From Rhizobium jaguaris (lineage in GTDB: Bacteria; Pseudomonadota; Alphaproteobacteria; Rhizobiales; Rhizobiaceae): a stretch of DNA of 64,000 nucleotides. The position numbers and the translations under genes were made by a program. Where the stretch lies: positions 2,533,501-2,597,500 of the forward strand of contig NZ_CP032694.1 in assembly GCF_003627755.1 (NCBI RefSeq), in the 5' to 3' direction. How positions within the stretch are numbered: position 1 is the stretch's first letter; the number at the start of each line of letters is the position of its first letter. Shown piece after piece: positions 9,227 to 17,972 of the stretch. The notes below the pieces were generated by a model that saw only the letters and a list, made by a program, of their open reading frames with translations, had not been told where the DNA came from and did not search any database.

Positions 9227-10441
9227 ATGCCCGCAACCGTTGCCGCCAGACGGGAGAGCACTCCGCTCCCCGAAAAGACCATTTCGCCGCTGATGACCTT
9301 CATGTTCGCCGCCGCTTGCGGGCTGGTGGCTGCCAATCTCTATTATGGCCAGCCGCTGGCCGGCCCGATCAGCCAGGCGCTCGGCTTCACGCCGGCGGCA
9401 ACCGGTCTGATCGTCACTCTGACTCAGATCGGCTACGGTCTTGGCCTGCTGCTGATCGTTCCGCTCGGCGATCTCCTGGAAAACCGCAGGTTGGTGCTGA
9501 CGCTGATCGGCCTTTCGGCCGTGGCGCTCATAGGCGCAGCTTTCGCCTGGTCACCATCGCTTTTCCTGCTTGCCTCGCTCTGTATCGGCATTGCTTCCGT
9601 TGCAGTACAAGTGCTGGTGCCGTTTGCTGCCCATATGGCGCCGGATGCTAGCCGCGGCGCGGTTGTCGGCAATGTCATGAGCGGCCTGCTTTGCGGCATC
9701 ATGCTGGCCAGGCCAGCGGCGAGCTTCCTGTCGGAGCTTTCCTCCTGGCATATGGTCTACATCCTCTCCGCCGGTGTCATGGTCGGGCTTGCCGTTATCC
9801 TCCGCGCCGTCCTGCCGACCCGCATTCCTCACACCAAGCTGCATTATGGCCAACTGCTTTCGTCAATGGGCCATCTCGCACTGCGCACGCCGGTGCTACA
9901 GCGCCGTGCCCTCTATCAGGCCTGCATGTTCGGCGCCTTCAGCCTGTTTTGGACGACGACGCCGTTGCTGCTCGCAAGCCCGGCTTTCGGCCTGACGCAG
10001 AACGGCATTGCCCTCTTCGCGCTGGCTGGTGCGGCAGGCGCGGTGGCTTCGCCGATTGCCGGCCGTGTCGCCGATCGCGGCTGGACGAAGCTTGCCACCG
10101 CTTTCGCCATGGGACTCGCCATCCTCGCTCTCCTCATCGGCCATGCCTCCGGCAGCGGCTCGCTGCTGGCGCTCGCGACATTGACACTCTCCGGCATCCT
10201 GCTCGATTTCGGCGTGCAGACCAATCTCGTGCTCGGCCAGCGCGCCATCTTTGCGCTGAGCGCTGAACATCGCAGCCGTCTGAACGGTCTCTACATGGCG
10301 ACATTCTTCGCCGGCGGCGCGCTCGGCTCGGCAATTGGCGGCTGGGCCTATGCCACCGGCGGCTGGAATCTCGCCTCATGGATCGGCGTCTGCTTCCCGG
10401 TCGTAGCGCTGCTCGTCTTCTTGACCGAGCGGCAGAAGTGA
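9227..10441 (+). CDS. MFS transporter, drug/metabolite exporter type (DHA1-like)
   Basis: A 404-residue inner-membrane protein with about 12 hydrophobic segments. The first loop, GPISQALGFTPAATGLIVTL, leads into the cytoplasmic motif GDLLENRRLV (positions ~78-88), a variant of the MFS motif A. The family is close to YnfM/NepI-like exporters. AAGGATC lies five bases upstream of the ATG. With the TetR gene before it, this looks like a regulated efflux unit. The substrate is unknown. Confidence 0.85.
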   Translation: MPATVAARRESTPLPEKTISPLMTFMFAAACGLVAANLYYGQPLAGPISQALGFTPAATGLIVTLTQIGYGLGLLLIVPLGDLLENRRLVLTLIGLSAVALIGAAFAWSPSLFLLASLCIGIASVAVQVLVPFAAHMAPDASRGAVVGNVMSGLLCGIMLARPAASFLSELSSWHMVYILSAGVMVGLAVILRAVLPTRIPHTKLHYGQLLSSMGHLALRTPVLQRRALYQACMFGAFSLFWTTTPLLLASPAFGLTQNGIALFALAGAAGAVASPIAGRVADRGWTKLATAFAMGLAILALLIGHASGSGSLLALATLTLSGILLDFGVQTNLVLGQRAIFALSAEHRSRLNGLYMATFFAGGALGSAIGGWAYATGGWNLASWIGVCFPVVALLVFLTERQK

Positions 10442-10448
10442 TCAGGAC

Positions 10449-10472
10449 GGCTGCGGACAACACTCCGCAGCC
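10449..10472. terminator. Hairpin between the convergent MFS and HxlR genes
   Basis: GGCTGCGGA and TCCGCAGCC form a nine-bp stem with a six-base loop, eight bases after the MFS stop. There is no clear T-run, so it is a weak or factor-assisted terminator. Confidence 0.5.
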
Positions 10473-10505
10473 AGTCGCATTTGCTGAAACCGACCGAAGC
10501 TATGC

Positions 10506-10922
10506 TCAGTTCTGCGATTGATCGAAACGAGCGCGCGCGGCGCGCACGGCGTCGTGGTTGGCCTCAGCCCAGTTCAAAAGCTGTGCCAGCGGTCCATAGA
10601 GCGAACGGCCCAGATCGGTCATTCGATATTCGACACTTGGCGGTTTGGTCGGAAACACCTCGCGGTCGATATAACCGTCGCGCTGGAGGTCGCGCAGCGT
10701 CTGAGTCAACATGCGCTGGGAAATATCTGGCACCATGCGCCGGAGCTCGCCAAAACGATAAGGGCGCTGCACCAGCGCTTCCAGTAGCAACACTGACCAC
10801 TTACCGCCGATCTGTGAGATCAGGTCCCGCACTGGGCAATTCGTGAAATCGAGTTTGCTGATATCGACGACGCGCGTCGGAGCCTCTGTACTGCGCAGAT
10901 TGACGACCGTGCGGGTGCTCAT
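10506..10922 (-). CDS. HxlR family (winged-helix) redox-type regulator
   Basis: A 138-residue regulator with the HxlR core: [29 protein letters not shown] followed by [22 protein letters not shown] single conserved Cys (C29, in FTNCPVRDL) sits just before the first helix, the place used for thiol or quinone sensing in YodB/QorR proteins. It is divergent from an NmrA-type quinone-reductase-like gene at 11065, the classical target of this family, so a role in quinone or aldehyde stress is a fair inference. Confidence 0.87.
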   Translation of the reverse strand: MSTRTVVNLRSTEAPTRVVDISKLDFTNCPVRDLISQIGGKWSVLLLEALVQRPYRFGELRRMVPDISQRMLTQTLRDLQRDGYIDREVFPTKPPSVEYRMTDLGRSLYGPLAQLLNWAEANHDAVRAARARFDQSQN

Positions 10923-11064
10923 ATCGGGTCGGTTCCCTTTTGGTAACGTAGAGCCAAAAAACTGCCTCCTTTACAGGCCGAAGTCAATTCCTATTCTAGT
11001 GTTAGTCTCTTTTTGAGAGCAACAAACCTCTGCAAACCCGCGGCGGTAAAACAAGGATAAAAAC

Positions 11065-11952
11065 ATGAGCAGCACCCTTCTCGTCACCGGCGCCGCGGGC
11101 CAACTCGGCCAACGCGTCATTCATCACTTGCTGGAGACATACAAGGTCGCGCCCGGCCGCATCATTGCTGCCACCCGCAACCCGGAGAAGCTGGCAGGCC
11201 TCGCCGCCAAAGGTGTCGTGACCCGCAAGGCCGATTTCGATGATGTCGCCACCCTGCCCACAGCTTTCGCCGGCGTCGATCGCCTGCTGATCATCAGTAC
11301 CGACGCGCTTGCCGTCCCCGGTCTGCGCCTGAAGCAGCACACCGCTGCCGTCGAGGCTGCCAGGCAGGCCGGCGTCAAGCATATCCTCTACACCTCGATG
11401 CCAGCCCCGGATAATTCCGTGGTCACCTTCGCACCTGATCATCTCGGCACGGAAAACGCCATCAAGGCAAGCGGCATCGGCTATACAATTCTGCGCGACG
11501 CTTGGTATTTCGACAACTATCTGATGGGTCTGCCGCACAGCCTCGAGGTCGGTAAGTGGTACACCGCGACCGGTGGCGGCCGTATCAGCAACATCAGCCG
11601 CGAAGATTGCGCTCTTGCCATTGCTGCCGCTCTGGCTTCCGACACGACGGAAAACGCCACCTACACGCTGACGGGTTCGACCGCCGTCACCATCGAGGAC
11701 GTCGCGAGCGTCGTCAGCAGGATCACCGGTCGTCCGCTGGACGTCGTGCAGGTCAATGACGAACAGTTTGCGGCTGGCCTCACCGGCGCTGGCCTGCCGA
11801 AATTCGTCGTCGACATGCTCGTTTCCGCTGACGCCAACACCCGCGCCGGCAATTTCAGCATCCTCACGAATGACTTCAACAAGCTGACCGGCAAGGAGCC
11901 GCAAACGCTGCGTAGCTTCGTCGAGGAACACAAGGCCGCGTTGGTGGGCTAG
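11065..11952 (+). CDS. NmrA/QorB-like SDR, NAD(P)H:quinone oxidoreductase type
   Basis: A 295-residue atypical short-chain dehydrogenase. It starts with the Rossmann motif LVTGAAGQLGQRV and continues with VKHILYTSMPAPDN and YTILRDAWYFDNYLMGLP, the pattern of the E. coli QorB (YtfG) group that reduces quinones with NADPH. It lacks the classical SDR YxxxK pair, as expected for this subgroup. AAGGA lies seven bases upstream of the start. The divergent HxlR regulator supports the quinone assignment. Confidence 0.85.
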   Translation: MSSTLLVTGAAGQLGQRVIHHLLETYKVAPGRIIAATRNPEKLAGLAAKGVVTRKADFDDVATLPTAFAGVDRLLIISTDALAVPGLRLKQHTAAVEAARQAGVKHILYTSMPAPDNSVVTFAPDHLGTENAIKASGIGYTILRDAWYFDNYLMGLPHSLEVGKWYTATGGGRISNISREDCALAIAAALASDTTENATYTLTGSTAVTIEDVASVVSRITGRPLDVVQVNDEQFAAGLTGAGLPKFVVDMLVSADANTRAGNFSILTNDFNKLTGKEPQTLRSFVEEHKAALVG

Positions 11953-12011
11953 GTTTACGGGATGGTCAGGCTGGCCGCTATTGCGGCACTTCTGCGCCTG
12001 GCCACCCCAGC

Positions 12012-12035
12012 CCTCTCCTCGCATGCGGGGAGAGG
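12012..12035. repeat. Short palindromic intergenic repeat
   Basis: CCTCTCC and GGAGAGG arms flank TCGCATGCGG. A related palindrome lies at 12101-12127. Repeats of this CTCCCC/GGGGAG type are common between genes in rhizobial genomes. Confidence 0.55.
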
Positions 12036-12100
12036 AAGTTTTCATGCGCTATGCGCAGGTCCTAACCGGGTGTCGGCCAACCACCTTTTGCTCCGTCGTC

Positions 12101-12127
12101 CCTTCTCCCCGCAACGCGGGGAGAAGG
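12101..12127. repeat. Second short palindromic intergenic repeat
   Basis: CCTTCTCCCCGC and GCGGGGAGAAGG are perfect 12-bp arms around a three-base loop. The sequence is a variant of the repeat at 12012-12035. The pair occupies the space between the SDR gene and pdxJ and could also act as a terminator. Confidence 0.6.
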
Positions 12128-12196
12128 CTAGGATGAGGGGCCAGGCACGACAGCGCGCCAACGGCGTCCTCGCCTGACCAGCCCAAAACCTGCCCC

Positions 12197-12949
12197 TTAA
12201 ACCACCTGCCCGCATGCCCTGCAGAAGCGCCGAACCGTTTCGGCCATGCCGTATTCCAGCGCATCGGCAGTCAGCCCGTGACCGATCGATGCTTCGGCAA
12301 GCTTCGGAATGCGCTTGAGGAGCGGCGGAAGGTTGGCGACCGTCAGGTCGTGACCGGCATTCACGGCCAGTCCGTTGGCGAACGCGGCATCGGCCGTCTT
12401 GCCCAAAGCCTCCAGAATGACCGCGGCGCGTTCCGGCGCATCGTAGCAGCCACCATAGGGACCAGTGTAAAGCTCGATGCGATCGGCGCCCACATCCTTG
12501 GCGATCTTCACGGCATCGGCATCGCCGTCGCCATCGGCAAACAGCGAAACGCGGCAGCCGATCTTTTTGTATTGGGCGACGACGTCGACCAGCAGCTCGC
12601 GGTTCTTGCGGAAATCCCAGCCGTGATCCGAGGTCGCCTGCGACGGATCGTCGGGCACCAACGTCACCTGCTCCGGCTCGACGCTGGCGCAAAGATCGAA
12701 GAACTCATCGGTCGGATAGCCCTCGATATTGAACTCCGCCTCCGGAAACTCATCATCGATCAGCGCCCGGATATCGGGCAGATCAGAGAAGCGGACGTGC
12801 CGCTGATCGGGCCTCGGATGCACCGTCAAGCCGCTGGCACCGGCGGCAAGAGCGATCCGTCCGAGCCCGGTTACACTTGGCCAGGGAAGGTCGCGCCGGT
12901 TACGCAGCATGGCGATGGCGTTGAGGTTCACGGAGAGCTTGGCGGGCAT
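12197..12949 (-). CDS. pdxJ: Pyridoxine 5'-phosphate synthase
   Basis: A 250-residue TIM-barrel enzyme that condenses 1-deoxy-xylulose 5-phosphate with 3-amino-2-oxopropyl phosphate to make vitamin B6 phosphate. The family signature is clear: [19 protein letters not shown] at the N-terminus, then [14 protein letters not shown] (catalytic His and phosphate site), [12 protein letters not shown], and [13 protein letters not shown] plus [16 protein letters not shown] near the C-terminus. The length is normal. It is monocistronic here. Confidence 0.95.
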   Translation of the reverse strand: MPAKLSVNLNAIAMLRNRRDLPWPSVTGLGRIALAAGASGLTVHPRPDQRHVRFSDLPDIRALIDDEFPEAEFNIEGYPTDEFFDLCASVEPEQVTLVPDDPSQATSDHGWDFRKNRELLVDVVAQYKKIGCRVSLFADGDGDADAVKIAKDVGADRIELYTGPYGGCYDAPERAAVILEALGKTADAAFANGLAVNAGHDLTVANLPPLLKRIPKLAEASIGHGLTADALEYGMAETVRRFCRACGQVV

Positions 12950-13385
12950 GATCGAAATCCATGATTTTTAAAGAGGATAATACCCTCCGTTTTATGCGAT
13001 TGCACGCCGCAAGACCAACGAGATTCGAACATCGACTCATGCAAAAGATTGATGGTCTTCCCCTCTTTTAACGCCCCATCCCACCGACGATACGCCCTTC
13101 GGGCAACTTATAATTTCGCCGAAACCGGTTAGCGTCGTTGTATCGGGCGCCGATTACGGTCATCCCCGGGGGAACGAGGGAGCTCAAGCTCACCCACAGT
13201 AAATTTGTCCTTATGAAACCTAAGAATTTTCATCGGCGACATCTGCGTTTGTTGGTCGCGTCATTTGTGAAAACGAGTTGGGCGTAGCAGCGGCCTCCTC
13301 CGTCAACCGAACAAAAGAATAAACACTCAATCACGGCGTGGGGCGCCGGGACAAAAAGGGGATGGACAGAATTATGGAGGGACTC
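12950..13385. other. Intergenic region, no gene seen
   Basis: This 436-bp stretch lies between the divergently transcribed pdxJ and MerR-like genes and should hold both promoters. I see short frames only, no tRNA, and no strong repeat. Confidence 0.5.
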
Positions 13386-13880
13386 ATGTCTGACGGTTCC
13401 AAACGTCCGTTTGCTGCCGCCAATCTCGTATCGGAGGCGCACGCCAAGTACCGGTTCCTGCCGGAGTCAGCACTTCCTTCCAACCTACCGGAAGGGGCGG
13501 TCGCCATTGCGGATATGGCCAGCGCTTTCGGCGTCACCCACAGGACACTGCATTTCTACGAGGAAAAGCGGCTGATCTCGGCGGATCGCCATGGGCTGAT
13601 GCGAATCTACGGCACCGACGATGTGCTGCGGATGGCCGTCATCACCGTTTGTCGCGAAACCGGCATGTCGATCGCCGTCATCCAGGACGTCATGGAAAAG
13701 CTCGATGATGCGGAAACGCCTAACCACACCGAGATCATTTTCCGCGCAGCCCTCAACCACCGCAAACGCGAACTCATCGCTGAAATGTCGGCCTTGAACC
13801 GGCAGATGCAGAAAGTTGCCGATCTCCTCGACTATGCCAATACCGCGGAGCCCCCGGATACCCACGGCAATGATCTTTGA
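13386..13880 (+). CDS. MerR family transcriptional regulator
   Basis: A 164-residue protein with a MerR winged helix in residues ~40-105: AIADMASAFGVTHRTLHFYEEKRLI, then YGTDDVLRMAVITVCRETGMSI. A coiled-coil dimerisation helix follows (LNHRKRELIAEMSALNRQMQKV). A 40-residue N-terminal extension is unusual for MerR. The start at 13386 is set by GGAGG five bases upstream. No cysteine sensor cluster is visible, so the effector is unknown. Related rhizobial genes are annotated only as MerR-type. Confidence 0.82.
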   Translation: MSDGSKRPFAAANLVSEAHAKYRFLPESALPSNLPEGAVAIADMASAFGVTHRTLHFYEEKRLISADRHGLMRIYGTDDVLRMAVITVCRETGMSIAVIQDVMEKLDDAETPNHTEIIFRAALNHRKRELIAEMSALNRQMQKVADLLDYANTAEPPDTHGNDL

Positions 13881-13955
13881 TCTCGACAAGCACACCGCCG
13901 ATTGCACGGCGTACCGTCCATCCCCATCGACGACGCAAAGATAAAGAAGGCGGCT

Positions 13956-15083
13956 TTAGCGGACAATCGTCAGCCTCTCGGCGGCGCGCGTGATCGCCGT
14001 GTAGAGCCAGCGCTCGCGCGTATCGCGGAACGCCCAGCTTTCATCGAACAGCACCACATTGTTCCACTGCGAACCCTGCGCCTTATGCACGGTCAGCGCA
14101 TAGCCGTAATCGAATTCGTCGTAGCGCTTGCGTGTCGACCAGGGGATTTCGCCTTCGACGTCCTCGAAAGCCTGCTTCAGCAGTTTGATCTTCGCAGCAC
14201 CCCGATCCATGTCGTCGTCCTCCGGCCGCACAAGCAGATTGATGCCGGGCTTGGTCGTTTCCCTGGAAGACGTCATCACCTGCCAGAGCGATCCGTTGAG
14301 CAAGCCCTTGGCGGGATCGTTGCGCAGGCAGACCAGCTTGTCGCCGGATTGCGGATATTCAGCCGTAAAACCCTTGAGCTCGCGCAGACGCTGATTGTAA
14401 CGCCGGCGGGTGCGGTTGGTGCCGACCAGCACCTGATCGGCCTCCAGCACCAGTGGCTGCGTGACCTCGTTCTTCGAAATCACCTGCGCCGTGCCGTAAT
14501 CGCCGTGCATGATCTCCTTGCCCTCGCGCACGTGCATCGCGAGCTGAATGATCGGATTGTCTCGTGCCTGGCGATGAATGTCCGTCAGCAGATAGTCCGG
14601 CTCCTCATTGGTGAAGAAACCGCCGCCCGAGACCGGCGGCAACTGACCGGGGTCACCGAGCACGAGGATCGGCGTACCGAAGCTCATCAGATCCTTGCCG
14701 AGCGCTTCATCCACCATCGAACATTCGTCGACGATGATCAGCGCCGCCTTGGCGACAGGGCTCTGCCTATTAATGGTGAACATCGGCGCAATCGATGTCT
14801 TACCGGTCTCCTCGTCCTCAACGGCCTCCTCACCGCGCGGACGATAGATCAGCGAATGGATTGTCTTGGCGTTGCTGGCGCCTCGCGAGCGCAGCACCTG
14901 CGCCGCCTTGCCTGTGAAGGCGGCAAACAGCACATCACCGTCGACATGCTCCGCAAAATGCCGCGCAAGCGTCGTCTTGCCCGTCCCGGCATAGCCGAAC
15001 AGGCGGAACAGCGGCGAGCGTCCCTCTCTCAACCAGTTGGCAACGGCCTTGAGCGCTTCGTCTTGTTGCGGCGCGAATTGCAT
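13956..15083 (-). CDS. Short RecD/Dda-like ATP-dependent DNA helicase
   Basis: A 375-residue superfamily-1B helicase. Motif I is GYAGTGKTTLARHF (about residue 33), motif II IIVDECSMVDEAL, and motif III LVLGDPGQLPPV. The C-terminal motif VHKAQGSQWNNVVLFDES followed by YTAITRAAERLTIV is the UvrD_C_2-type end. It lacks the long N-terminal regions of RecD2, so it resembles phage Dda-type helicases. It probably acts 5' to 3' in repair or fork rescue. A TTG at 15119 is in frame, but the ATG at 15083 begins at the family N-terminus. Confidence 0.85.
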   Translation of the reverse strand: MQFAPQQDEALKAVANWLREGRSPLFRLFGYAGTGKTTLARHFAEHVDGDVLFAAFTGKAAQVLRSRGASNAKTIHSLIYRPRGEEAVEDEETGKTSIAPMFTINRQSPVAKAALIIVDECSMVDEALGKDLMSFGTPILVLGDPGQLPPVSGGGFFTNEEPDYLLTDIHRQARDNPIIQLAMHVREGKEIMHGDYGTAQVISKNEVTQPLVLEADQVLVGTNRTRRRYNQRLRELKGFTAEYPQSGDKLVCLRNDPAKGLLNGSLWQVMTSSRETTKPGINLLVRPEDDDMDRGAAKIKLLKQAFEDVEGEIPWSTRKRYDEFDYGYALTVHKAQGSQWNNVVLFDESWAFRDTRERWLYTAITRAAERLTIVR

Positions 15084-15236
15084 GGGGCCGACTTGGCAGG
15101 ATTCGGCCGGCAGAAGCAAGCAGTAAAAAAACGTGATTTATCGGGAATAAAATCGAGGCATTTCGTGTCTCATGTCCGGCAACGCAAAAACGTGGGGCCT
15201 GGACCATTCGTGTCCACCATTCCGAGGAGAAAAATC

Positions 15237-15617
15237 ATGAAAGCCGCGAAATTCTTGCCAATCCTGATCATGGCATCGGCTGCTGCGACATCGGCCTTTG
15301 CCGCCGCCCCGATAAAGACCGCCGAAAGCGCCAAGGGCAAGGTTCTCACCGGCGAGAACGGCATGACGCTCTACACCTTCAAGAACGACAAGAAAGATGT
15401 CTCCAATTGCAATGACGATTGCGCGAAGGCTTGGCCGCCGCTGATGGCCGATAGCAATGCCAAGGCGGAAGGCGCATATTCGATCATCACCCGCAAAGAC
15501 GGGAAGAAGCAGTGGGCGAAGGACGGCATGCCGCTCTATTTCTTTGTCAAGGATGCCAAGGCCGGCGATGTTGCCGGCGACGGCTTTAAGGGCGTGTGGG
15601 ATGCCGCACGGCCCTGA
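15237..15617 (+). CDS. Secreted COG4315-type repeat protein
   Basis: A 126-residue exported protein. A signal peptide ends near AATSAFA-AAPIK (residue ~23). The mature part holds two copies of the COG4315 aromatic motif, LYTFKND and LYFFVKD, each followed by a conserved C or W/G segment (CNDDCAKAWPPL; DGFKGVWDAA). The function of the family is not known. GAGGAGA lies upstream of the start. The last 17 bases overlap the start of the ECF sigma gene, so the three genes 15237-16949 probably form one operon, and this protein may be part of the sigma system's regulon. Confidence 0.85.
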   Translation: MKAAKFLPILIMASAAATSAFAAAPIKTAESAKGKVLTGENGMTLYTFKNDKKDVSNCNDDCAKAWPPLMADSNAKAEGAYSIITRKDGKKQWAKDGMPLYFFVKDAKAGDVAGDGFKGVWDAARP

Positions 15618-16155
15618 TCGGACCAACCAGGACGCGGGGGGAACCTCCGCCGCGTCCGACAGCTTCGAGGCCGAGGTGCTGGCGCTCCTTCCCTCGCTGA
15701 GGCGCTATTCGCGCAGCCTCACGCGTTCCGACGCCGATGGCGAAGACCTTCTTCACGATTGCGTGGAAAAGGTGCTGGCACGGCGCAGCCAGTGGCGCGG
15801 ACTGAACCTGCGTGGCTGGGTGCTGACCATCATGACCAATCTCTACCGAAACGGTCGGCGCCAGCAAGGCGGCCGCCACTTCGTCGATCTGGACGACAGC
15901 ATCGATCTACCGGCAGCGGAGGCCAACAGCGATCCTTTGGAACGCTCCCAATTGGAAGCGGCACTGAACAGTCTTGGGGAGGACTACCGCGCTGTACTGA
16001 TGTTGGTCGTGGTCGAAGGCTACAGCTATCAGGATGTCGCTACCACGCTGGATATCCCTGTCGGCACCGTGATGTCGCGCCTGTCGCGAGCGCGCCGGAA
16101 AATGACCAGCCTGATGAATGCCGATAATGTCATTACGCTTCGGAGACCAAAATGA
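15601..16155 (+). CDS. ECF-type RNA polymerase sigma factor
   Basis: A 184-residue sigma factor with region 2 (FEAEVLALLPSLRRYSRSLTRS, then DADGEDLLHDCVEKVLA) and region 4 (LNSLGEDYRAVLMLVVVEGYSYQDVATTLDIPVGTVMSRLSRARRK). A longer in-frame reading begins at 15457, but the ATG at 15601 begins just before region 2 and is the likely start. It overlaps the upstream COG4315 gene by 17 bp and the downstream anti-sigma gene by an ATGA junction, a strong sign of translational coupling. No recognisable autoregulated promoter was found upstream. Confidence 0.88.
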   Translation: MPHGPDRTNQDAGGTSAASDSFEAEVLALLPSLRRYSRSLTRSDADGEDLLHDCVEKVLARRSQWRGLNLRGWVLTIMTNLYRNGRRQQGGRHFVDLDDSIDLPAAEANSDPLERSQLEAALNSLGEDYRAVLMLVVVEGYSYQDVATTLDIPVGTVMSRLSRARRKMTSLMNADNVITLRRPK

Positions 16156-16949
16156 ATGAACGTAACCCGACCGTGACCGAAGCGGATCTCCACGCCTTTG
16201 CAGACGGGCTGCTGCCGCCGGACGAGCGCGTCCGGGTGGAGGCCTGGCTCGCCGAGAATCCCGAACAAGCGGAGATGATCGCCGCCTGGCAAGCGCAAAA
16301 CGCCGGCATCAAGGCACTGTTTGCGCCATACGAAACCTCGAATGAAGGCGACCGCGAACTGGTATTGCCCATATCTACGTCTGCTCCGGCGGCAACGCCA
16401 CGTCGGCTTCGCTGGCTGTCGACGGCCGCGGCCTCTGTGGCTATCTTTCTGGTCGGCGCTGCCGTCGGCCATTTCGGCCCGCCGCTTTTGACGCCGCCCG
16501 ATCTTCGCCTGACCGGCATCGAAGCCCTGCCGCGACAGGCGCAATCGGCCTTCGTCGTCTACGCCAGCGACGTCCGCCACCCCGTCGAGGTCGGCGCGGA
16601 CCAGGAGGGGCATCTCGCAACCTGGCTCGGCAAGCGCATGAATGTCGCCGATCTAAAGGTGCCGAGCTTGCAGACGCTCGGTTTCCATCTCGTCGGCGGC
16701 CGGCTGCTACCGATCAACGGCACACCTGGGGCACTCTTCATGTATGAGAATGCGGCCGGCCAACGCCTGACGGTGCTCGTCGGCAGCAACAAGGAAAACA
16801 CCACGACGAGCTTCCGTTTCGCCAGCACCGGTTCGGTCGAGACCTTCTACTGGATCGACGGCCGCCTGGGCTATGCCGTCACCGGCGAAATCTCACGCGA
16901 CATGCTGAGGCAGGTGGCAGACGAATGCTACAAGCAGTTTTCGTCCTAA
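16152..16949 (+). CDS. Membrane-bound anti-sigma factor
   Basis: A 265-residue protein. An N-terminal zinc-finger-like or ASD region (VTEADLHAFADGLLPPDERVRVEAWL, typical of alphaproteobacterial anti-sigma factors) is followed by one transmembrane helix at residues ~87-107 (LRWLSTAAASVAIFLVGAAV) and a periplasmic C-terminal domain. It would hold the preceding ECF sigma at the membrane until released by a signal. The four-base overlap with the sigma gene ensures paired synthesis. The signal cannot be told. Confidence 0.85.
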   Translation: MNERNPTVTEADLHAFADGLLPPDERVRVEAWLAENPEQAEMIAAWQAQNAGIKALFAPYETSNEGDRELVLPISTSAPAATPRRLRWLSTAAASVAIFLVGAAVGHFGPPLLTPPDLRLTGIEALPRQAQSAFVVYASDVRHPVEVGADQEGHLATWLGKRMNVADLKVPSLQTLGFHLVGGRLLPINGTPGALFMYENAAGQRLTVLVGSNKENTTTSFRFASTGSVETFYWIDGRLGYAVTGEISRDMLRQVADECYKQFSS

Positions 16950-16954
16950 CCCCC

Positions 16955-17311
16955 TCAGCGTTCCGGATCGTTCTCCAGCAAGATCGGCTTGCCGTGCGGC
17001 GTCGCTTCCGCCGCGCGCTGCCAGCTTCTTTGCACGTCGAGGATCGCACCGGCATCGGCGATGCCGCGGCTGATCAGCAGGCCGGACAATGCCGCCACCC
17101 AGCAGTCAAAATAATCGCTGCCGTCTTCAGCCCGGCCGGGCCTGTGCAATTCGACAGAAAGCTGCTCCGCCCATTCGCCCCAGCTGAACAAGCCCTTCTC
17201 GTGCAAATGCACAGTCATGGCGAAAGCCTCCGCCGCCCAAGGTTCGGGGAAGACCGGTTCGCCATCGGCGGATCTTGGCAGTTGCGGCGATTGCGCCAGC
17301 GGCGATACCAT
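16955..17311 (-). CDS. Nitrile hydratase accessory (activator) protein, 14-kDa type
   Basis: A 118-residue metallochaperone-like protein of the NHase activator family, related to the beta-subunit N-terminus (FAMTVHLHEKGLFSWGEWAEQLS). In cobalt-type enzymes such proteins deliver cobalt to, and help oxidise the cysteines of, the alpha subunit. The ATG at 17311 lies one base after the nthB stop; a longer in-frame start at 17344 would overlap nthB. It is the third gene of the nthA-nthB-activator operon. Confidence 0.87.
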   Translation of the reverse strand: MVSPLAQSPQLPRSADGEPVFPEPWAAEAFAMTVHLHEKGLFSWGEWAEQLSVELHRPGRAEDGSDYFDCWVAALSGLLISRGIADAGAILDVQRSWQRAAEATPHGKPILLENDPER

Positions 17312-17312
17312 C

Positions 17313-17972
17313 TCAGACGCGCTCAAGATAGCTCTCCCAGGCATCGATAGAGACGGTCAGCGCCGAATCGGCGCCCTCGCCCCAGATCTCCGGTGCGCCG
17401 AAGACGACCGTATAGATCCATTGCGGGTTCTCGCCCTTGCCATGGGCATTGTCGTCCGGGAAGACGAACGAGCCCTGCACGGCTTCCACCACGCCCGTCT
17501 TGGCTCGCGCGTAGCGTGGCAGACGGGTATGTCCGGTCGGATTGATATTCTTCGTGCGCACCCAATCGCCGACGGCAAAAAGCGGCGCAGCATCGACCGG
17601 CCGATCACAGGGGCCGCCCTTGGCGAGAGCGCCGGCAACCATATCGGCCTTCAGGACCCGCTTCGGCACGGATCCTTGCTGTAGCGAATGGCCGGATCGC
17701 AGCTCCTCGTCCGTCGCAAAACCATGCCGTTCCAGCAGCATCTCGAGCCCGCGCGTCCAGATCTCATAGTAGCTGGCGGCAAGGTAGTCGGCCGGGGCGA
17801 TGTTTTCGCGCGCATGCCGGCTCTCATCGATGCTCCAGGCGCCGAACGCGCCGCAGGAGAGCGTGATGCCGAGCGCCCGCTTTTCCCATTCTGCATGAAA
17901 GACCGGTTCGTTCGGTTCCGGCGCCACCGGCCCAAAGCCCATCTGCCCGCCGAGATCGTGCGGCCCATTCAT
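17313..17972 (-). CDS. nthB: Nitrile hydratase beta subunit
   Basis: A 219-residue subunit that pairs with the alpha chain to hydrate nitriles to amides. The N-terminus [16 protein letters not shown] and the C-terminal SH3-like barrel ([23 protein letters not shown], then [13 protein letters not shown]) match the family. Its ATG overlaps the nthA stop by four bases (ATGA). Confidence 0.95.
   Translation of the reverse strand: MNGPHDLGGQMGFGPVAPEPNEPVFHAEWEKRALGITLSCGAFGAWSIDESRHARENIAPADYLAASYYEIWTRGLEMLLERHGFATDEELRSGHSLQQGSVPKRVLKADMVAGALAKGGPCDRPVDAAPLFAVGDWVRTKNINPTGHTRLPRYARAKTGVVEAVQGSFVFPDDNAHGKGENPQWIYTVVFGAPEIWGEGADSALTVSIDAWESYLERV

Noticed and set aside
13902..15236. Upstream part of a 571-codon plus-strand frame
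   Set aside because: This part is antisense to the helicase. Only its end, from the ATG at 15237, is a real gene with a signal peptide and RBS.
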